Origin: Cloeon dipterum | Lineage: Eukaryota > Arthropoda > Insecta > Ephemeroptera > Baetidae | DNA length: 64,000 nucleotides | NCBI RefSeq assembly: GCF_949628265.1 | Contig: NC_088790.1 | Location: forward strand, 26,726,545 to 26,790,544 | Direction of reading: 5' to 3' | Shown here: piece after piece, positions 1 through 13,077 of the stretch | Layout: each line of letters opens with the position of its first letter | How positions within the stretch are numbered: the stretch's first letter is position 1 | The notes under the pieces: model-generated | The model's database searches: none | Seen by the model: only the letters and a program-made list of their open reading frames with translations | What the model was told of the DNA's origin: nothing | Position numbers and translations under genes: made by a program

Positions 1-3000
1 GGGCTCTTAAGAGGAATACAATTAAATTTTCCCAGGTATTTTTATTGGAAATACAATTTTCTCATGGTTGCAGAGCTGAAAATTAATTAGTGCAAAAACT
101 TTAATCCCTTTTCATGTAAATAAAAATTTAGGGTGAAAGACGACTAATAATAACCATGGTTTCTAATTATTATGAGCTTGAAATTACAGAAAAATAGTAC
201 GTATTCTTAAAATTAGCCATTTGTTGAATTCTAGTTGAAGCTTATAAAATTATTTTATTACTGGGAGAATCCCCATCTCATTGTGAATGCAAAAATGCAA
301 ATCATTAGGAGGAAGTGAGTTGAGTTAGTCTCCGTTCTCGTTGGCCGTCGTTACGTATATCTGTGACCTGATGGTGTCTGGCGCGGAGTGAGCTCCAGCT
401 ATAAGGTCCCGTTACCGCTTAGCACGCTATATTATTGCTATCAGCCCAGAGTTGGTTGCTTTACATGTGCTTAGAAATTCGTACGTAAGCGAACATGCAC
501 GCGCCATTCGACACAGTTGTTGTTGTCGTCGTCGTTCGAGCTGATTTGCTTTTTTAAATGGAAACTTGTCCGCCAGATTGGCTAAATCGAACAGCAAATA
601 ATTATATATCGATCGGTTAATTGCGTCAATGTGACTTTCAATACTCACTCAGAATTGCGGAGCTTTTGTTTTTGCAGAGTAATATTTAATTGAACCACTT
701 TTTTCTGCTCAAATTGCGTAGCACTTTTACCGATTAAACACATTAATAACAAATCGACGTGGAGGCAATTTGTTGCAAATGCATCACTTTTTACTTGTTT
801 GTTGCACAATTATTTCTCAAGGTATCCAGATAAATTGTAAGAAAATAGTAATTAAATCAAACCGTTTCCTCGCTCTTCTTTATTTCTTCTGATTCGTTGA
901 TTAATTAGTGCGTGAGGTGACGGCTGTGCTATATATAATCAATTTGTTCCAGTGTATAACGTCTTGGATATTTGCTGTCGCGTCTTAATAAAAGATTCAG
1001 AACAAAACAATGAACTAAACAAGGACAGTAGTAGGAAAATACACCTACACAAAAATGTGTGTGGCCATTTCACTTTTGCGTAAAACCAGGATTTCTTTTT
1101 AGGCGTCCCGCGGTGGCTTTTTGTGCGCGATCGTGGGTGGTAGAGTGCGTTTGTAACCTTGATGTGGGTCACTCTAAATATTTCGTTTCCAAATTTCCCA
1201 AATACCATGCAGTGACGATGAGACATTCTTTTTTTAAATTTACAATTGAAAATAAATTAAATATTTATTCAGAAAAATGCTAGCCGAAACTTATTTGTCC
1301 ATTAAAATTCCACAATTGTGTAGAAAATAATTTAAAAGTATGCATTCGACCATTAAATTAGTAAAAGCAAATCAAGCTGATAATTGGATTGAAATTTCTC
1401 TTGTAATTAAATGCCATTTTAAATCATGTCTGCTTACCTAAAATTCCTTTATAGATAAAAAAAATCTTGAATTTTCCCTTTGACGAAATTAAATTAAGCC
1501 AACAAAATATAATTTAATCGTGCCCTTTGAATTTAAATCGTTTTCCGATTTTTATTTCTTTTTTTTTCAACTGTCTTCTTTTCTCTTCGAATCAGAGATG
1601 TGCAAGAAGGCATGCAAGCACCCCTTTCACTGCATCCTTTATTGTTCTTAATGGACGCGATATAGATATATGTATGTTCTCGGCCCAATGCTCGGAATGA
1701 GATTGGAATTTAAAGCACGCGAAGACGAGAAGCGGGCTCGCCTCCTTTTTTAATTAATTCACGGCACGCTCGGCATTGAACTTGCGTCCGTTGGAGAAGC
1801 AACTTTTTGTAATGAAATGTTGCAGATCACAATTGAACCGCAATCAGTGCGTGAATTCAAATTAGCTGCATGCTTCAATTGCATCTCGCGCGGACACACA
1901 AAAGGAAAACGGTATGCAGCTTCGCTTCCAGGAAAACTAAATCGGTTCAGATTTTGTTTTTCCCCCATTCCTCCGGCCTTCCCCTTTCTGCGGTGTCAAT
2001 TATAATTTTTGTGCTAATTTCTCCGACGCGTGTGTATGAAAAAGGAATATTGTACCGCATATATAGAGTCTGTCCGCGCGCGGCGCGAGTGTTTATCGTG
2101 CATCTGATAATTTCTAATGTTCATATATGGCTGCAGCTGATGCTGGAAAAGAAATCAGCCGTGCCACTTCCATTCAAACATCTTCACGCTCGTGATGACG
2201 AGAGCGTGTCACAGCAAAAATTGTTTGTTGTTTTACCGCACTTATTTACTACAAATTACACGCCGCTTTTTCGATTGTGTTCTGCTTGTTTGCATGGACG
2301 GCAGGCTTGTTAAAATATTGAACAAAACGATTTAGAAATGAAAAATTAAATCACAGACGTGGAGAGTGTAAATACAACACATCTCGAGTAAAACAAATCA
2401 CAAAAAATTTAACGGTCAAACTTGGTTTCCGAGTTAAAAAAAACTGTGATTAAGGCCAAGCTGGCTTTATAAATGCATTTTAAATTATTTTTTGCGATGA
2501 CGGACGGTGTTTGGCCCCCCAAATCGATGACTAAAAGTTTTATAATTGCGGGTATTAAAAAAATTCTACAAAATTAAATTTGAGACCCTCCTGATGACAG
2601 CGCAATAAATTTAACCTTCAATTATTCCACTGAGCAGCTCAAAATAATTAAGGAAAATTCCTTTAAAAAAATCCTTTTAGGTTTTAACTTAAGTACAAGC
2701 AAGTTTAGCCAGCTTTCTACACGAATATCAAGCAAAGAATAATTTACATAACGATTCGTCTCCGCAACTCTCTTGTCGGGCGGGTTATCCTGATCTTATT
2801 TAGTCCAATTTTCACTCTCTCTCTCTCTTCGACTCTTTGGCCGGGCACGGAATTTCACTCCTCAGGGAACGAGAGCTGCTTCGCGCTTTATTCGTCTGAA
2901 AAAAAACGAAACCATTTTTCTAGCTGCTCGTCGAGATGAAAAGAGTCACGTCCAAGACAGCGTCTAATTTTATCACCGTGCGTGCATGCTAATTATTGCA

Positions 3001-3609
3001 TTGTGTATCTGGAAAGAGAAAAGATAAACGTGTTCGGAGATCGACATCACAAATGTATCGGGATCGTTCTCTGACCGAGATTATCGCCGCATTATTCTTT
3101 CCTTTCTTCCTTTCTTCGCGTTCGTGCGATATGAGCACACGTGCGTGATGGATGCTCATAATTTGCCTGCTGTGTGTAATTATCTATGCTAAATTGGAGC
3201 AGTCGCCGAGTAGAAACAATGGCCGGAGAAAGACGAAAAGGGAGAATGCAGCTAGGCTGACGTGAAGTATGTGCGCCACGCGGAGAAAGAGAATGAGATG
3301 ATGATAGCAGCCCGACTCTAATTGAGATAAATGAATGACAATCATGTGCTATAATCTGCTCTAATTTCTTCATAGCGAATATATTCGGCGCACGTGATTG
3401 CTCTTTTGAAATAACAGATTGAAGGCTGCTTGCAAGATTGGTTGTAATTGTGTCTAAGGAAAATGACATTGAGAGATTTTAAAATGAGAATAATGGAGCT
3501 GAATTATTATTTTTATTCTTTAATTCTGCACAGAAAAATGACAAAATTGTGTAAAAACACTAAATTTTCAGAATCTTCGTAAAATTATGCTCTAAAACAG
3601 GCTATTTAA
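1..3609. other. Gene-free stretch at the left edge
   Basis: No exon with acceptable splice sites or protein-like composition was found on either strand. The open frames here are short, full of rare residues and have no recognisable domain. The only structure I see is a (CT)7 run at 2815-2828. It may be distal 5' sequence or a first intron of the RhoGEF, because the first recognised RhoGEF exon begins with a splice acceptor, but this is inference. Confidence 0.5.
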
Positions 3610-4019
3610 AGAGGATACTGCATAATCCGAGAAAATCCTTGTTGCCAATGTAGGAACCTCGCCAAAATTGACCAAAGTTGCGCTGTAATTTTTCGAGAAA
3701 ATTGGCTGGAAAGGTACCGTGCTTTTCAAATGGTAATGGCTGTCTCTTTACTTGAAATCCGATCTAATTTCAAAACCAAGAGTTTCCCCAATAAGTGGCA
3801 TACACAATTGGACAGATCTCGACGAGAGGAATTGGAATATGCCAAGAAAATGTGTTCAAGCACTCCAAATTTTGGAGAAAATTGGCAAAATTTGAATTTT
3901 TACTGTAGGTAGGTCCTTTTTTATTATTGCAAATTGTTGAACAAATTGTTTATCGATCAATTGTTTATGGCATCCAACAATTCAAATAATTTTCAATTGT
4001 TGCCCTGTATCATTCCACT
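3610..4019 (+). mobile_element. Family A short inverted-repeat element, copy 1
   Basis: About 410 bp. The left end begins AGAGGATACTG and the right end is the reverse complement of AGTGGAATGATACAG. TTAA flanks both ends (3606-3609 and 4020-4023), which suits a TTAA (or TA) target duplication. The interior matches the other family A copies listed here (14743, 27553, 32159, 40337, 62596). It has no transposase, so it is a non-autonomous DNA element. The TTAA flanks recall piggyBac, but the terminal bases are not the usual piggyBac ones, so the superfamily is open. Confidence 0.85.
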
Positions 4020-5168
4020 TTAATTTTCTTTAAATAGGTTTCAAACATTTCCATCCAGTTTGATTTATCGCAAAACTCTTTAACAAGGAATTTTTTCCTT
4101 TATTTTAAATTAAAAATTCCTGTGACGTTTAGGACATTCTCTGCGCTCTAATAATTAAGCTTTAAAATACTTATATAATTGTTTGCGTTTTTGCAGGTAC
4201 TTTAAATGAATTGGTGCGAGGGCAGATTAAAAATTATTGCCAACTAACCGACCCACAATGGAGCCGACAGCCAGAGTGAAACTCCCACGGCAAATGAATC
4301 TGGAAATAATAATCAAAATAAAAAAGAAAGTAGATAACACGCGCATAATATCTATGTATTAAAATGCATTTAAAGGGCAGCCGCATTTACAACATAATTG
4401 CAGTCTAATCAATCCGATAAGCTAATTTTCGCGCACGCAACTTCCGCGCTCGCTTCGGATTCACTCTAAAATCTAATTATCGCCTAGCTGCTTCTCTCCT
4501 CTTGATCCTGCATGCTGACTGTGCTGACCTTTTCGTATTCTCGTGAAATCGGCTGTCTGCGAATGAATGGCGGTGTTATTTTCACTTGTTTGCCGAGCGG
4601 ATGATCCGCCTCGTCGGCGAAAATAGCAGCGAAAAGAAATGTGCGGAGGCTGGGCCCGCAGTCTATCTCAAATGGGGGGGAGAGAGAGAGATATCTCCAC
4701 GCGAATGAAAGAGAGAGGCTGCGAACGTTAGATGTGCACGGCAGGTTTGGTCCAACTCTCGTGACTGCAGCTCCGTGACCTCATTTCCCTTACCGAGCCT
4801 ATGCGGCATTTCAAACAATTCATTTCGTTAGTTTGTACTTTTTACTTACAATTGGAGAGAAATGAAGCACGAATGTTTGTACCGATAGATTTTTTACATT
4901 TTTGTTTTTAATTAAAAAAATTTAATACTTATTTTGGATCGATAAACCAAATAAAATTTATTTTTTGATCAACAAAGCGGCAACATCAATTAAACTAAAA
5001 ATACCTGTACCTTAAAAGGTAACAACAGCATTTCTAATTTAAATTATATTATGCTGCTTCATTTCTAAAATCGTCTAACACTCTCATATCAATCTATTTT
5101 TAAGAGGGAATTCCGAAAAAAATGTGATTTTTTACAATATTTTCCTGAGCAAAAAATTAAAAGTAAAT
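4020..5168. other. Gene-free stretch between two elements
   Basis: AT-rich with scattered CpG-containing patches and no supportable exon. A G7 run followed by (AG)n lies at about 4674-4690. Confidence 0.5.
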
Positions 5169-5541
5169 CACCGGGGGCCAGATTGCGATCTGTTTTGGTT
5201 CCCGCCCGTCAGAAGTCAATATGGCGTCGAAATAAGGGAGGCCAATCAGGAGACAGTCCAGCGGCCAATCAGAAGCGTCAAAAAAGAGGCGTGCCGACCT
5301 AATAATTTCTTTCCCGCGTATTTTGTTACATTTCCACTAGCCTGATGTGCCATCTAATTGGTCGATTCGCCAATTACCGGGATAATCAGCTGATAGTAAA
5401 GAAATAACAACAAAAATGCTCATTATACTGACGGTATTTTCATATTTAATTTCCAAGCCAATTTAATTTTACGTTTGTAACTTTCCCGCCGTAATCTACC
5501 AGACGCCATATCTGCGCTCTGCGTGAATGCTGCCCCCGGTG
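5169..5541 (+). mobile_element. Family D inverted-repeat element, copy 1
   Basis: A 373-bp element bounded by CACCGGGGGCC and the reverse complement of CACCGGGGGCAGC. It shares a long interior, in opposite orientation, with 29497-29857. That interior includes two CCAATCAG boxes and the stretch GCCGACCTAATAATTTC. The right end carries a GACGCCATATCTGCGC segment that is also present in family C, so C and D are related. No coding capacity is seen. Confidence 0.8.
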
Positions 5542-7375
5542 ATGTAAAATAAATACAATCTGAATTAATTGTTGCTAATTTAATTTTAGGATAGATGTAA
5601 AAGGTGTCTGTGAAATATGCTCCACAATTTTTTTACTTTGGCTGTAAAAAAGCGATTAAGGAGACTAATTTCTCTCTCTGCCTCTTTAAATACCGATTTT
5701 AAAGAGCGTAAAAAGGAGAGGCGAAATCGAGTGAGTGCTGATTATTCACGGCGGCCGGGGAAAAAATAAATCAGCAACGCCACAAGCTCTCGTTACAAAA
5801 TTCGATTTTACGCTTGGGATTTCGTGTGCACGTTTCATGGGAATGCGCACTGCTTTTCTTTTCGCTACGAAAATCGTGCGCCAAGCTGAAAGACACTTCC
5901 GGAAGCAGCAGAAAGATGACTGAACTTTCGGTTTTCATTGCTCCCAAAAATTAATTCCCTTTTTCTCTCTATCTCTCGTGGTGTTTACGTCCGAGCGTGC
6001 GAATCGTCCTCACCGTTTTCATTCCGGCATAGACAAATATTTGTTTTGAAGAAAATTTATTCTCTGCAACGCGATCCGCATGGAGAAAATTTTTAGCAGT
6101 TTGTTTTCGTTGGTTGCGTCAGGTAGTAGAAAAGATCAAATAACGCGCGGCGGCTCGATTTCTAATTGCTTTCGATTAATCAAACAAATCCAATAGAGTT
6201 CATTGCATTCTAATTGCGCCACCGCACGCCTTCACTCGGCGACGGCAGTCTCGTTTTTCGCCTCGCAAGAGAGCCAGGAAAAGAAGCAAAAACCAGTTCA
6301 TGACTCAATTGCGCGCACCGCCATCCATACCGCCAACCGATAAATAAATTTCGTTCAAAAAGAAGGTTGGCGCGAGTCCAGCCACGAAATGATCTTCGAA
6401 ACTTGAATAATAATAATAATTATTGTTGTTGTTGGCGGATTACGCGTGTGGAAAAAGGCAAGAGGGAGGGCGGACAAGCGGGTGACTCACCATTCAAAAG
6501 GCAACAAAACTGTAACCGCTGCCCACTGCGAGCCTGACAGAGATGAGGGCAATAAGCCGCGGTATTGCTCTCTTTTCACTCGTTCGTAAGTGCGAAATTA
6601 ATTTTGTTTGACAGCTCGCCAACGGAATGGCTTTCAGAAGTGTCATTTTTTTACGAATTAAATTTCTTAACGGCTTTTCGTGATTAATCTCTAGCTGCGT
6701 GTATTTTTATTTAAATAAAATAGTTTAATTTTTAGTCAGTTGGAAAATCAGGGAAATACACAAAAAGATATTCACATTAAATACGGTTTGTGCTCGCAGA
6801 CCCTGGATAAAAAATAAATTCTGCAGCAATCCACAGAGGACTTTGCATCACCCCGCGGTCTTGGAAAACGACTGAGTTAATGATTGAAATAAACTAACAT
6901 CAAATTCGTATGTTAATAACCGCCCGGTTTTTAGCAATTTCGTGCAGAGTAGAGCCATTGCTTAAATTTTTATTCTTCATAAAATTTCCTGCAAATTTAT
7001 TTTTAAGAAAGAATAGATGTTCACATTTTTATTAAGGCAAATATCAATTATACATAGTGCTTTTATTTTATGAAATTCAAGCCATTTTAATTAAATCTGA
7101 AAAAATAATGCATTAAAAACAGCTTTGGGTTTGGAATTTTTATTTAACCGTGTTTTTTTAGTTGGCAAGCTCTACGTTAGTACAAGTTGTTCTTTTTATT
7201 ATTTTGTGTTTGGTGGTTGATCGGACCAAAATTTAGAGGATTTTATTCCTGATATGTATTGTGCTCAAAACTACGTTATTGCTTTTAAAATTTGACGCTG
7301 AGAAGTTTGAAAATTAGTTTAAAATATTCTATCGAAGAAGCCCCTCAGCGAATAAGGAATAATCCATTGTTGAAA
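5542..7375. other. Gene-free stretch
   Basis: AT-rich with short CpG-containing islands. A trinucleotide tract (AAT)n followed by ATTGTTGTTGTT lies at about 6405-6434. No exon is supportable on either strand. Confidence 0.5.
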
Positions 7376-7500
7376 TCGTTACGGTAGCGAAGAAATTGCG
7401 CATAGCTCAACAACCAAACGCAAATTTCCTTGTTGCAAGAAAAGGGAAACAAATTCTGTTTGTTTTTGTTGAGCGATGCGCAATTTCAGCCCTACCACGA
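7376..7500. mobile_element. Family E short inverted-repeat element, copy 1
   Basis: About 125 bp. The left end TCGTTACGGTAGCGAAG is followed by AAATTGCGCATAGCTCAACAA. The right end is the reverse complement of AAATTGCGCATCGCTCAACAA preceded by TCGTGGTAGGGCTG. The core CAAATTTCCTTGTTGCAAGA recurs almost unchanged in the element at 48675-48804 inside huntingtin. It is too short to code for anything. Confidence 0.65.
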
Positions 7501-7536
7501 CAAAATAAAAGCTTGACATTGATTTTCCTCATTGCG

Positions 7537-7717
7537 TCAATTAATTTTTCCGACTATAGTTTCAATTTAACGCTTCTGCAGCTCTTTTTCAACATATAGG
7601 ACAGGCAGGAGGTTGTTCACAGAATATATTATATATTTTGCTCTGAAAAAATACATAAAATATTTTTAATATGAATTCAGATGTTAAGCCGAAACTATAG
7701 TCGGAAAAATAAATTGA
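7537..7717. repeat. Inverted repeat with 27-bp arms
   Basis: Arm 7537-7563 contains TTTTTCCGACTATAGTTTC. Arm 7691-7717 is its reverse complement with one mismatch in 27 bp. The loop is about 127 bp of AT-rich DNA. It could be the ends of a small element or a hairpin. No second copy was noticed in this window. Confidence 0.6.
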
Positions 7718-10062
7718 AGCTCGTGGCCACGAGAAATATCATATATATAAATGTGGTTTTTATTTCAACAGGTTGTATAAATTTAAGAAAATAAATTGCG
7801 TTGCGAAAAATATCACTCTGCTTTTCAACGTTCTTAATTTAAATTTTATTCTCTAACATTTTTACTAATAGTTTTGGATTTATTCAGCTTGGAAGGATAT
7901 TTTTCCGCGTTCATCGGCGTTTGGAGTCAAACACACCATAAAATCAAAGGTTAGACCGCAAACCGACGAAAATATGTCTGGGCACAAACATAAACGGCGT
8001 GTAAACGGTCAAACTGAAATCGTTAAATCGCGTTCCGTCGGCGGATAATCGTCTTGTTTGTCGAATCCCACGAAATCCGCCTGAGAGGTCATTAGTCGCT
8101 GATATGCCGCCTGCACAACACTTTCGCGGCTGGTCAGACGAGACCTGTAGCCTCGGGGCTCACCTTTCAGGGCCAATTATGCGGCAAAAAAGTGCGCTGT
8201 TCAACGACCTTTGGATTGTCTCTATTAAATATAAATCGTTCCGCTGCTCTTTCCGCGATTTAATTAGAATGATGCGCGCGACTTGGTGCTCGCGGAAAGA
8301 GCTGACAATGAAAAAGAAGGAAAATGTGTGGAATCGTCGCTGATGTGCTGCAGGCGCTTAATGGACGGGCTTAATTGTGTGTAATGCATTTCACAGGAGC
8401 ACAGTTACCTCTGCGATCGCGGCTGCTTTTATCTTCTGCGCGAAATTACGTCTTTTAGCACTGGGAATCTTTTTGCTACGTCAATTACATTTGCTTTTTC
8501 CGCGAAAAAGCTTTCTTTCTTTCTCTGCCAAAACTATTTTTAGCTATTCTGTAGAGAGAATTTCTATCTGTAAAATACACTGCTTGTTTGCCAATGCTTT
8601 TAGCCCTTTCTCTATTACCTCAGTGTAACACAATATTGTTTATAAATTTAATGGTACGAGAGAAAGAAACCTTTCCAATACCTGTAATAGCCCAAACTTC
8701 AAAATATCAGTTTCTCGTGGAAATTTTGTTTATTAGGCTGCTGTTAAAATGGTTATTTTTTAATGTGCATTTTTGGCTCATAGAAAGAGTAACAGATCTT
8801 GAAAACTTGAACAGCTACTTGGCCATGCTTTTGTGGCTGATTTCGATTACTCGCGTGTCGTAATTTATCAAACGGTGTGCGGTTTCGTGAGGAAAATTCT
8901 CCATCTAATAAAATAAATCACGATTTTCGGCGGCCCGAGCTTGCCAATTGAAAAGCAAACACATTTGCGGGCCAATTACAAAGAATATTTACACTTTTAC
9001 CGCAAGTGATCAGAGAAATAATTAAATTAACTGTAAATTTTCCAAATAAACACCAATTAAATTATAGAAATGAATTTTTTTAAATTATTGATTTTTCCGT
9101 CTACAAAAATTCCGGTTTTGCTTTGCTCAAATCTATTGCAAGGCTTTTAAGGGAAAAATTACATTCAACACAAAGTTAATTTGACGTTTTCTCGCCTTGA
9201 AAAAGCGTGAGCACTGCATCCATATCGCACATTTGCGGTCGAGTCAAGACAAGCCATAGAGATTTCGCTAGAAGTTCACCGTTTTAAGCGGCAGAGGTGT
9301 TCTCATGGCAATTAAAAAAGATTCCTAAACACCAACCGAGAGAAAATAACAACAACAAACGACGGTCCGCACGCATATTAAGTCTTATTTTATTTGCAAA
9401 GAACGCACAAGCGGCGGCGCATCTCTTTTGTGAAAATGAGAATTAGCAGGAGAGTGAAACCGTTTTTTTCCATTGTGTGTATCAGGCAGCGCCACGGCAA
9501 ATTCAACACCGATCTAATTACAAATTAGTGCTTCAGCACTTTCACTGATTATTTGAGCGCGAGGCGCACTTTGATTGCGTTTTTCCCAGCGGCTCGTCTC
9601 GGGTGTCAGCTCGCGAACAATATGAACAGGAAGAGTTGTTAGCCGCCGATTTTGCATTTTAAACAGCAACTCTCTGCGGTATGGGAATATGGAAGCTTAT
9701 AATATATACATTATATTGGACATGGAGTTTCTTTTTTATTGTATAATTAAACTGCTCATCTCACTATGCGGATTTGCGGAAGCTTCGAACGCGTTTAATA
9801 GGTTTCCAAACAACTATCTATCAATATTTTTTAACTCTTTTCCGCTTGCAAAAGATGCAAAAATTAGGAGTTAGCTCAACAGTTTTTGCAATAAAAAAAA
9901 CAAATAAGCAAAGTTATATCCAGAACCATACGCGTGGAAGATTTTGTTCCAAACGATAATTTTTATTTTTTTAGTAGTAGCTTAATTTAAATGGGAAAAT
10001 TCAAGAGATCATCTTTGAACACTACAAAAGCCAAAAATACATTTTATTTAAATACAACAATG
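7718..10062. other. Gene-free stretch
   Basis: Several frames stay open for 60 to 90 codons (for example around 8104-8863). None has splice context, a conserved motif or a protein-like composition. I see no gene here. Confidence 0.45.
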
Positions 10063-10479
10063 CACCAGTTGCATAAACCCTCAGTGTTCGAAGCTACCAA
10101 CAGATGGCGCCACCGTATACTTTCAATTTTAAAGCACTTCCGCAGCAATTTCAGACTCAATCCTGCCACTGTGGTTTCTTCACTTACTATGCTTTCTTTA
10201 GACGTGCTGAAAACCAAAATCGGTTAAGCCAATCGTCGTAGAATCGTGAAAAGCTATTTTTTGAAATATAAAATCCTTTTCAACGTTTCTACGGCGAATT
10301 TGTGGACTGATTTTGGATTCCAGCACGTCTAAAGAAAGCATATTAAGTGAAGAATGCACTGTGGCATGATTGAATCTGAAATACCAGCGGAAATGCCTTA
10401 AAATTAATATTTAATACCAAAGTATACAGTGGCGCCATCTGTTGGTGACTTCCAACACTGAGGGTTTGTACAGCTGGTG
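10063..10479. mobile_element. Family B palindromic element, copy 1
   Basis: A 417-bp inverted repeat. The left end CACCAGTTGCATAAACCC is mirrored at the right end by GGGTTTGTACAGCTGGTG. The arms (about 200 bp) pair around a short centre near 10255-10275. Both arms carry the CAACAGATGGCG block. The same structure recurs at 24603, 38515, 42035 and 43471. It is a foldback-type non-autonomous element with no transposase. Confidence 0.85.
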
Positions 10480-12965
10480 AATTTCAATAATTTTTACATC
10501 ATATACGACAGATTAATTGTTAAAAATTTAATTTCTTTTTCTAAAATATGATTTTTATTGTAAAAAAATAACACGAATCTAGAAAATCTAAAAAACATCA
10601 TAGATTTAATAAATACATAATAACAAGTTTGCAATTTACATTCATTATGCTTACCTTTACTTCAAAATTACAATGAGAAATTTAATGCTACGAATATCAG
10701 TCCTATTTGGGCAACTCGGGACCAATCAGAAAAGTTGCGAAACGCGTGGCATATGTGCGGTGTGCGCGGCCGCGAAATGAGCTGTCTGGCCTGGCACGAC
10801 ATACAGGCCGGGAAGACACACACACATCAGGCCATTATCTCTGCTCTCATGCAATCGCGGTGATCACGCTTCGACCATTATAATATTATGCACTACTCAT
10901 ATCCACAGCCAATCTAGTTTCCAGCGTTAGGAAACACAAATGAAATGAAATGGAGAGCATATAAAATGTGCTCCAAATTGGATCGACTGCAACGGATTCC
11001 CATGGTATCGGCGGGCGACGTACTTTTCACCTCAGAGATGACGAAATTTGGCTCTTCGTTCGTAATAATGGCAGTAAAGGGTATTAAAACGTGGCCGGCG
11101 TGCTCTGCCAATAAATCAGCCGAGACAAGCGCCGTGCCAGCCTCGAAAAATTTCGCACTTTTGCTCCGAACGCACGCAGCACGCGGAAATAATGTTCCGA
11201 TTGTTGGAACGGATCGTTGTTGTGAAATATTTGAAAGAAGCGGACGTGCCCTCCTTGTTAGAGTTGTGTGTTTGTTTTATCTCGGCTAGTTTCGGTCACA
11301 TCTGCTGTCCTAGTTCACCGAAAATAATTGCTTAGCAAAATAGCAGAGATGCCAACTCATTTGCGCTAGAAAAAAATAATTTTCACAAAAAAGGGATCTC
11401 TGCAATTTCCCTTAAACTGGATTTTCGAGCAGTAAAATGCATAAAAGATTAGTTGTTTAGGAATTTAATTCACATTGGCTTGAATCAAGAATTTTTAAGA
11501 CTATTTAGGTGCTCTTTAAAACATATAAAACCGTCTTTGGCACCCAAAAAATCTAATAAAACTGCCAAAAACCGATCCAGTTTCTTGTGAAGCCTGATAA
11601 GACACAATAAAAAACTCGTAAAACTTGCTTCAATAAAAATTGATGTTTTTCTCAATAAATTTATGAGTTTTAGGATTCAAAATGTCAATTTGACGTCAGT
11701 AATTAACCATATAAGCCGTTCTTTATTTGCAATAAAGTATTCACGAAAACTGGGACTTTGTTTTTTATTGATTTTGTCTCATTTTTGTAATTAGAATTAG
11801 TATCAGATGATTAAGCTGACTTTGATTAATAATTTCTTCTTAGACGCTAAAATAAAAAAAGAAATTGAAATAAAAAATTTACTGCAATTGGGAATTATTG
11901 GCCAGAAAATCACTTTGAAAATTTTCAAATTAAAATAGCAGTCTCAAGTCGTCAAAATTTGCATCCAGTCCTTTCGAATTTTTCGAAAGCAAATATCAAA
12001 AATTAAAAATGCAAACCCATGTTAAATATTTATTTGGTCGATTTTTCTTCCACGCCTAGCAAAAAAAACAAATTCTGATAATTTTAATAATTTTTTTGAT
12101 TAAATAAGATTGGTTTTCTATTGCTTTATATTGCATGGTTGAACCAACATGTCTGATAGAGCCTTTTGCAGACCAAAACGCAATGCTGTATTTTCTATTT
12201 TTTAATTATTGATTTTTAATAGATATATTTTGGTTTTCTACTGTTCCCACTACAACGCTGACTGTACTAAATTAAAAAAAGGAACATTTTTCCTTGCAGT
12301 CCTGCCGGTTGCTCGAAAAAAAAATTTAAAATATATTTTACCGTTGAAAAATGGACACTGAATGTACGAAAATTTCCATAAATGACGTGGAATAATTTTC
12401 CGCTCGAGCGCAACTCCTAAAAAATAATGCATTTCCCTTGGATCTATCAAACGAAGTGCGACGTGTTCGTTGCAAACTTGGATTTGAATTGCAAAAAGCA
12501 AGCACTCGACCGATTGCTTGCTTGCTTTCCTCATAAATAATGCAATTCCGGCTGAACAATATCCTCCAATTTGAGGCCGAAAGTCATGAATAAGCGCGGG
12601 CGAAACAAAAGCCGGGCATTATGAGCGCATGCGGCTGAAAGAGCCCATTCTTATTACGCGATGCATCTCTAATTAAACGCTCACGAGTGACGCAAACCCA
12701 CACTTAAAAGCCATAAGTGCGTGTGTGTGTTCGCCTTTACGGTACTCGCGCGAGACGGTGAAAAAAGGGCCCACATTATGAGTGCGCATATGTATGTATT
12801 TTTCTCGGCAGACGCCGGGTGTCATTGTTCGGATTACGCGGTCATGGTTAGGGAACGAAATCCGCACGCAGCCTCTAATGATGGGAATTGGGATTACAAT
12901 ATTTTGTTTATTATTTCGCCAGCATTTGAAATGCTAATCTCGAGAGCATTTTTTTCTGCTTCCAG
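10480..12965. other. Gene-free stretch upstream of the first recognised RhoGEF exon
   Basis: Mostly AT-rich, with a more GC-rich segment at about 10730-11290. No coding exon is supportable. A 5' untranslated exon or promoter of the RhoGEF may lie here or further left, since the exon at 12966 starts at a splice acceptor. None can be fixed by eye. Confidence 0.45.
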
Positions 12966-13077
12966 CACACCATGTCAGGTCATGGCAAATTGGAGCCCTG
13001 CTGCCGTTAGCATGCAGTCCGCCTACCTGGAGATGCCGCCCTTCGTGGTCGAGCCCACCTACGCCTACCTGCCAAGG
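12966..13077 (+). CDS. RhoGEF first recognised coding exon
   Basis: TTCTGCTTCCAG precedes 12966 and GTGAGT follows 13077. From ATG 12982 it encodes 32 residues beginning MANWSPAAVSMQSAYLEM and ends in phase 0, matching the exon at 21310. An earlier ATG at 12972 opens a 12-codon frame that ends at TAG 13008-13010, overlapping the main ATG out of frame. The main frame is also open leftward through the acceptor, so this exon may not be the true first coding exon. Confidence 0.65.

Noticed and set aside
8104..8863. Three consecutive open frames of 79-91 codons
   Set aside because: No motif, no splice phase agreement and random-looking AT-driven composition.
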